From: Chrysoporthe austroafricana | Lineage: Eukaryota > Ascomycota > Sordariomycetes > Diaporthales > Cryphonectriaceae | Direction: 5' to 3' | Assembly: GCA_001051155.2 (NCBI GenBank) | Contig: JYIP02000004.1 | Coordinates: 3,652,383-3,716,382, forward strand | DNA: 64,000 nucleotides | Part shown: positions 58,587-64,000 of the stretch, in pieces | Numbering within the stretch: position 1 is the first letter of the stretch | Layout: each line of letters opens with the position of its first letter | Notes under the pieces: generated by a model | Told to the model about the DNA's origin: nothing | Databases searched by the model: none | The model's input: only the letters and a program-made list of their open reading frames with translations | Translations under genes and position numbers: made by a program

Positions 58587-61500
58587 CTAACCAGCGCTCA
58601 CCGAGAAGAGTGACATATCCAAGGGTTCGATCAACTTGCTGTTTCCGCTCATATCGACAAGCATGTCGTCCGTGATCGACTCCATCGAGAGGTCCATGCT
58701 GCTGCCATAATCGTAATTCGGATCCAGTATCAAGTTGAGATCCTCGTAGGGCATGAAGTCCATCTCAATGTCTAGGGATCCAGCTTCAGGGATGTCGCTA
58801 TTGGGCTCAGACGCGCCGCTGTCCTTGCTCGACTCGGGAGTGTCCTCTACTGGAGTGGTGGATCTGTACAGAATCGAGTTGGCGATGACACCGCCAGCCA
58901 AAGGATCGAAGCCGATTGCCGTGTTGAATAAGCTCTGAGGATCGATCGTGCCGTTAGACGTGCCGAGATGATCATTGGCCTGCGGCTGTTTCGAGTCCGT
59001 CGCAGCCGCAACCGAAGCGCCGTTGTCCGAGGGCTTGGAAGTGCTAGCCGCTTTGTTGTCATCCGGCTTCAGCCCTTGCGATACCGGTCCACCAGATGCA
59101 CTAGCCTGCAGCTTCAGGGAAGATTCGCGGGACATGGGTGTCGCTCCGTCTGGCTTGGCCTGTTTATTCTGCTCGAGGTACTCCATGCAAGACTCTACGA
59201 GGAACTTCTCTGGATTTCGGAAGGGGATCACGTGGAATTCCTCGTGGTGTTTCTTGCGTTGGGCTTCCGACGCGAACGTCGGCCCTCCCATCTCGCAGTC
59301 GGCTACCGTGCATGGGAAAGTTGGTTTTGGTGCTGCCTTAGACTCTTGCTTCTTCAGGTCCGGAGAGATTGCCTTCGTCTGTGGAGAGGCATTCTGGCTA
59401 GAGCTCGCCGGAGAAGATGTCTGAAGGCCCGTCTTCACTCTCTTCCGAGAGGGCATCTGCAGGTTGTCCTGGGTTACTTGAGGCGGAGCGACCCATACTG
59501 GCTTTCCATCCGGGGAAGCAGCGCCGAACTGGAATGGTGGTTGGCTCGAGGTGGGCGCTGCAGGAGGCTGAACCCCTCTGCTATTCGGCCTCTGCGGCAA
59601 CCTGTGAGAAGCTTGCTGTGCCTGCTTGGCAGGATGCGATTCGTTCGGTTGCGGCGCAGGTACCGGCTTTGCTGGTGCTTGAACCTGCTGTGTCTGCTGC
59701 TGCTCGCCGAGTTTTCCTGGTTGCTTCAGCTCCTGGAGCATGCTACTAAGGAAATTCTTGTATTGCATGAGCTCTGGAGGCGGTAACGAGAATTTGGTGT
59801 TCATGACCTGCAACTTGTCGCCATCCTTAAATTGGCTGATGACCCGCACTCGCTGTTTTCGTGAAGTCAGCACAGCTGAAATGAGACTTGTGGGCTTAAT
59901 CCAAGTGCAGACTTACCATCTTGAGAAACGTTCTTAACCGACTTTCATCGCCACTCATTGCGAACCACTTGACGATAATATTCGGGTTCGATGTCTTTAC
60001 AAACCCTTGAGCAACGCTCGAAAGCAGCGACTTGTAAGTATCCAACATCTGCGGAGGAACTTCTAACAGCTTCATCTTTGAGTGGTCATAGGCACGCGCT
60101 TCCTCATTGGCGATATCCTTGTAGCGAGCAGAAGCTTCCTGTATCTGTTTCTGAGCCTGTTTTCTCCGTTCCCAAGCCTGCTTCTGATCAGGAGTCAGGC
60201 TTGCGAGTTGAGCCTCGGTGAGATTGGCCGGAAAGTTGGCAACACCGCCATCCATGGATAATTGACCAGCCTGAGAAGAAGGCCTCTGGGCGGCGCCATT
60301 CGACTGAGTGGATGGTTCCAGATCATTACTCCCTGGGCGCTTGAGATTCTTGGTTGCGGCAGCTGGTAACGGATTCGGAGGCGCGGGCTTGTTCTGCTGA
60401 GTGGGCCGATTTGCTTTATTCCCTGGAATAGAAGCTGCTGCATTTGATGGATTGGGTTCCGAGACGGGTACCGGAGTACGAGTGGGCTGCCCTTGTGGGA
60501 AATGTTGGGGGGCCCCAGTATGATTTTGAGGTGCCTCTGGCTGTATAATCGACGGTACAGTCGGTTGGGCAGGTGGTTGTGGCTGTTGGAAACCGGGTGC
60601 CTGACCGGCAGCCTGCATCAGCTTGGTAAACTTCATCTTTTGAAGCATTGCCCTAAGATGCTCTTCAGGGACTTCACGTGCCCTCTCGCTAGTGGCGCGG
60701 AAGCTTTGTATTTCCTGTGGCGTGACCTCGATATGATGGAAGCTAGCGGGTAGAGGCGGCCTGCCTCCAGGTTGCTGTAGACCAGCTGCCGGGCCACTTC
60801 GGCCAGGAATCATGCCTCGTTGTTGCAGTTGAAGGAACTGCTGCGCTTGAGCACTTTTGAGCTTCGCCTTGAGCTGGTCCGGGATAGTGGGCGTGGATTG
60901 CATCCAAGTCTTAAACTGCCCCCATTTCTTCAGATCGGGCGGTATGCCTTGTATCGCTGAGAACACCTGCTGTGGAATGTCCATCTGGTCCATGATGGCT
61001 TGTACCTGCGGTGAGTTCAATTGTGCAATCTGTCTCTGTCGAATGATAGCTTGCATTGCAGGATTCATAGGGCCTCCGTTCATTTGTTGTGGAGGCATCC
61101 CCATCGGGTTTCCTCGGTTTGCGGGATTAGTGGGCAAGCCCTGCTGAGGTTGACCGAGGCGTCCTGCTATCATTGCTTGTGCCTGCTGCGTCTGTTTCCA
61201 TTTCTGAAACATATCAGCCAGCTTCTCGCTACCCATGCCTCGCAATTTTTGTTGCTGCTCTTGGTCGAGGGAGGCAAACATTGCTCTGAATTGAGGATCC
61301 TGGATGTTGAAACCCCCAGGCATAGAGCTTTGCGGTCCTGGCTGGTTGAAGCGGGCATCCAGGCCAGGTCCGAATGATGGATTGCCTGGTCCGCCTTGAG
61401 CGCCGGGCATCTGACCCAGCGCAACAGGTGGTTGACCGACCGGAGCATTCAGATTGGTCAAGGCGGGCGTCTGTGATACAGGCATCGGCCCGCTTAATCC

Positions 61501-63037
61501 GCCCGGCTGACCCTGAAGATTCACCGCAGCGTGCCGCGCCTGAGCCTGAGCTTGCGACTGGGCCAACTGTTGCTTCATAAGCGCCTGCTGCTTTTGTTGT
61601 TGCTGCTGCTGTTGCTGCTGCTGCATTTCCAACGAGTTTGGCATCTGTGGTCTCGGAGTTTGACCAGACCCTTGAGGAAACATATTCCCAGGTTGCATAC
61701 CGCCGCCAAAAGGAGGTTGCGAATTTGGGTTATGGCCAGGGCCAGAGCTCGCTGGCACGACGAGTTGTCCCTGCCGCTCAGCCATCATGCCTTGTTTCTG
61801 TTCGTTGATGATACTCTCCATATTGCTACCGAAGGGCATCTGACCACCGGTCTGTCCCATGTTGTTCATCATGGCCGGGTTCATAGGTCTTTGCTGGCCT
61901 GGCTGCATCGACATTCCCTGGAAGTTTGGAGGCATGCCCTGAGGCTGCCGCTGCTGCGCCTGTGGCTGTCGCCCTTGCGGGTATAATCGCTTCATGGCCG
62001 CCTGCATGAAATACATAGTGAGTGGATCCTTGCCTTGATTGCGCATTTGTTGGACTGTCTGAGCACCTATCACCTGTTCCAGTATCTTCGTCTTTTGCTC
62101 TGGAGGAGTTTGCAACGCCATCTGACGCGCCAGCTGCATGACTCTCTCTCTGTCGACCTCAGACTGCGGTATCTGGTTCAGGGCGCGTTGGGGCCCACCG
62201 GGCATACCAAAGCCTGGCTGCCCTGGGTTGATTTGCGGTGTCATACCGTTGCTGAGACTAAGGTTCATCTGTGGGGCCTGCTGTGATAATTGTGACACTT
62301 GCATGGGGTTTTGCAGGTGTTGGAATCCTTGCTGGTTGGGACCACCGCCCCTTCCAGCCATCTGGACCCTCATGAGGTTTTGTTGGTGCATCATTGCCTG
62401 TCGTGCTTGAGCGTTCATTGCTTCCTGTATCTGGGGCGCTTGGTTCTGACGTCTCAAGACCAGTTCCTGAAGCTTCCCACGGATCTTCTGGTCGTAGGTG
62501 GCCTGAAATTCTTAGTGAACGTTCTTCATAAGCGGTAGCGAGAGAGACCTACCTTGTCAGGAGACGTCTGGATGATCTCTCCCTCAAATTTGATGCTGTA
62601 GTCTGCGATTTGTTGACGCGGTACCGCGGGGTTTGTGATAGCCAAATTTGAAAAACTGAACTCAATAGTCAGCAAAAAGTCAGATCCGACACAATGCTAA
62701 AAAAGCGGTCGAACAATAACAGAGGCAGGAATTCAACAAAGAAGCAGTTGAGGCGTCCCAAAAATAGGTTGATCAGGAGTTCGGGCACGGGAACAATAGG
62801 CCCAGTATAGGACTGAGAACGAGCAACTCACATTTGTTGTACATTGCGCACGCGCTCCACAATTGCAAGGCCGGTTTGCCATCCATGTGGAATGTGTAAT
62901 GTGTTGCTCTGAATAGCGCTGTAGATATATTGTTGAATGTTGCCCTCAGGCGAAGGACCGCCGCCCATGGCCATTGCACGCTGCTGCTGCGGCATGAACT
63001 GGCCGGCTGCGGCCATCTGTTGCAAATGTGCGGCCAT
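58587..63037 (-). CDS. MED15: Mediator subunit 15-like (KIX domain) coactivator
   Basis: A Mediator tail subunit that lets activators contact RNA polymerase II. Four exons are 63037-62832, 62655-62553, 62502-59917 and 59852-58587, giving 1386 residues. The KIX-like N-terminal domain (about residues 30-110) is visible as GNIQQYIYSAIQSNTLHIPH, then WQTGLAIVERVRNVQQ and IFSNLAITNPAVPRQQIADY. A very long Gln/Met/Pro/Asn-rich disordered middle follows, with a polyglutamine run at 61585-61623, then a second helical segment (residues about 870-980) and an acidic C-terminus (DMLVDMSGNSKLIEPLDMSLF) that could be an activation-type region. The start is the first in-frame ATG after an in-frame TGA, so an upstream exon is possible but not required. 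The last codons overlap a GTGAGC, a possible unused donor. Confidence 0.82.
61585..61623 (-). repeat. polyglutamine-coding CAG/CAA tract in the Med15-like gene
   Basis: Thirteen codons read mostly as Gln on the minus strand (CAG and CAA mixed, with one AAG). Interrupted CAG/CAA runs are less prone to expansion than pure CAG, but length variants between strains are common in such coactivators. Confidence 0.8.
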
Positions 63038-64000
63038 GGCCGCCAGAAGATCGGGAGGAAAAGCCCAGGATCAGAGAGACTGCGGCACGAAAGCACGATC
63101 GAGCTGTCCAATCGGAGCGCTGGTGCGCAATGCCTCTCGTCGCCGATAGAGAGGTTCGTCGCCGAGGAATAGGAATAGTATCTCGATGAGCTGACCAATA
63201 GAGATGAAGTAAGGCCGAGTTGATGTGAGGTCGCCGGTAAGGTGGTGACAGGAAGCGAAGAGCCGTTACCGAGCTGCACGCTGCCTAGAGTGTCTCAAGC
63301 AGGGCCGCATGGAAGGGTCAAGGGCCTCAAGATCCTTGCACAAAGACCCAAGTCGACACGGCAAATCCTAGCAAATTCGACCAGCAGGTTCGCAGACCGG
63401 CGGGCAAGCCGGATCTCAGCCTGGAACGGGCAAGCTGGAAGGCAACTGCTGTATCCAGCGACAACGAAGCAAGTCAAGATTCCGGGCGGACATCCAGTAA
63501 AACCTCCGGTTGGGTACTCGACAAAGATGACCAAAGCCTCACAGCGCTGAGTTCCCCTTCAAATCAACTGCCCAAGCCTCGCGTCAGGTTCTGCCGAAGT
63601 CTGTCACTGACAAGAAAATGCGGGTGACGAGTTCCGGAGTCGGTTCGGTGTGGCTCAGGGCTGTCTTCGATATCCGGGAAACTGGTACAGCGTATCTGCA
63701 CGGAACGAGCGGGTACAAGATGAGATCTCGCACGGGAGACTGTCAGCGCGGGAGACAGCTTGAGGGGCGCGGCCTGGTCTCCAGGTCGGGCTGGATCGTG
63801 TGGCGGATCGCGGCGTAAAGGCCTACTGGAGATGGCGGGCGTGGACAGTGCCGGTGAATGGGTATCGACTATATATCACCCGCGCGGGCGCGAATATCCG
63901 ATCCTCCTATGATTCCCACGGTGAAGCCCGGGATCGCTGCGCTCGAGTCTGCTCGGGAAATCGAGGAATCGTACAGGTTCGGAAGCGTAGAAGTGCAGAT
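63038..64000. promoter_or_regulatory. upstream region of the Med15-like gene, right window edge
   Basis: 963 bp to the window edge with only short, motif-free ORFs. It probably holds the Med15-like promoter and leader. The TATATATCACC near 63870 could be a core promoter element for either strand. Confidence 0.45.

Noticed and set aside
1..64000. A new multi-gene defence, toxin or secondary-metabolite system
   Set aside because: The genes are mainly conserved housekeeping functions in fungal arrangement. No co-oriented cluster of accessory enzymes, no repeat array and no mobile-element termini were found.

Overview
The window is nuclear DNA of a filamentous ascomycete, most likely a Sordariomycete. 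Almost every gene carries short introns of about 50-150 nt with GTRNGT donors, CTAAC/CTGAC branch points and YAG acceptors. Families such as Tel1 with a TAN motif, Nup192, a fungal Med15-type KIX protein and a Whi5/Nrm1-type repressor occur in fungal versions. Genes are monocistronic on both strands. There are no operons, CRISPR arrays or prokaryotic features. I rebuilt exon structures by hand from splice signals, phase continuity and family resemblance; no search or alignment was run.

Region by region. 1-3.7 kb: no intact gene, only decayed coding relics (an OTU-protease-like fragment and coiled-coil-like pieces). 3.7-5.7 kb: F-box protein. 5.7-8.8 kb: long non-coding stretch, then a DUF7053-type protein (8.8-10.1 kb). 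10.5-11.2 kb: a broken isochorismatase-family gene (minus). 12.7-13.3 kb: a four-exon GFA/CENP-V zinc protein. 13.3-16.8 kb: no supportable gene. 16.8-19 kb: a proline-rich protein with six 17-residue repeats and an RS-like tail. 19.7-20.4 kb: a stand-alone FAR1-like DNA-binding-like protein (minus).

20.9-63 kb is a conserved housekeeping block: triosephosphate isomerase; mitochondrial ribosomal protein mL43 (MRPL51); U1-70K; MRT4; cullin-4; TEL1 (seven exons, about 2951 aa); NUP192 (six exons, about 1665 aa); a Slx8-like RING protein; mitochondrial DNA polymerase gamma (MIP1); a Whi5/Nrm1-family repressor; and a Med15-like Mediator subunit.

The genes do not form one pathway. Themes recur: DNA damage and ubiquitin signalling (TEL1, CUL4, Slx8-like), mitochondrial gene expression and genome maintenance (mL43, MIP1), transcription and cell cycle (Med15-like, Whi5-like), and ribosome and spliceosome function (MRT4, U1-70K). 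TEL1/NUP192, mL43/U1-70K, FAR1-like/TPI and Slx8-like/MIP1 are divergent pairs sharing upstream regions.

I found no convincing new multi-gene system. The best leads are the disrupted isochorismatase, the stand-alone FAR1-like gene without a transposase, the repeat/RS-like protein, the decayed left end, and several tiny-exon 5' ends that automatic gene callers would probably miss.
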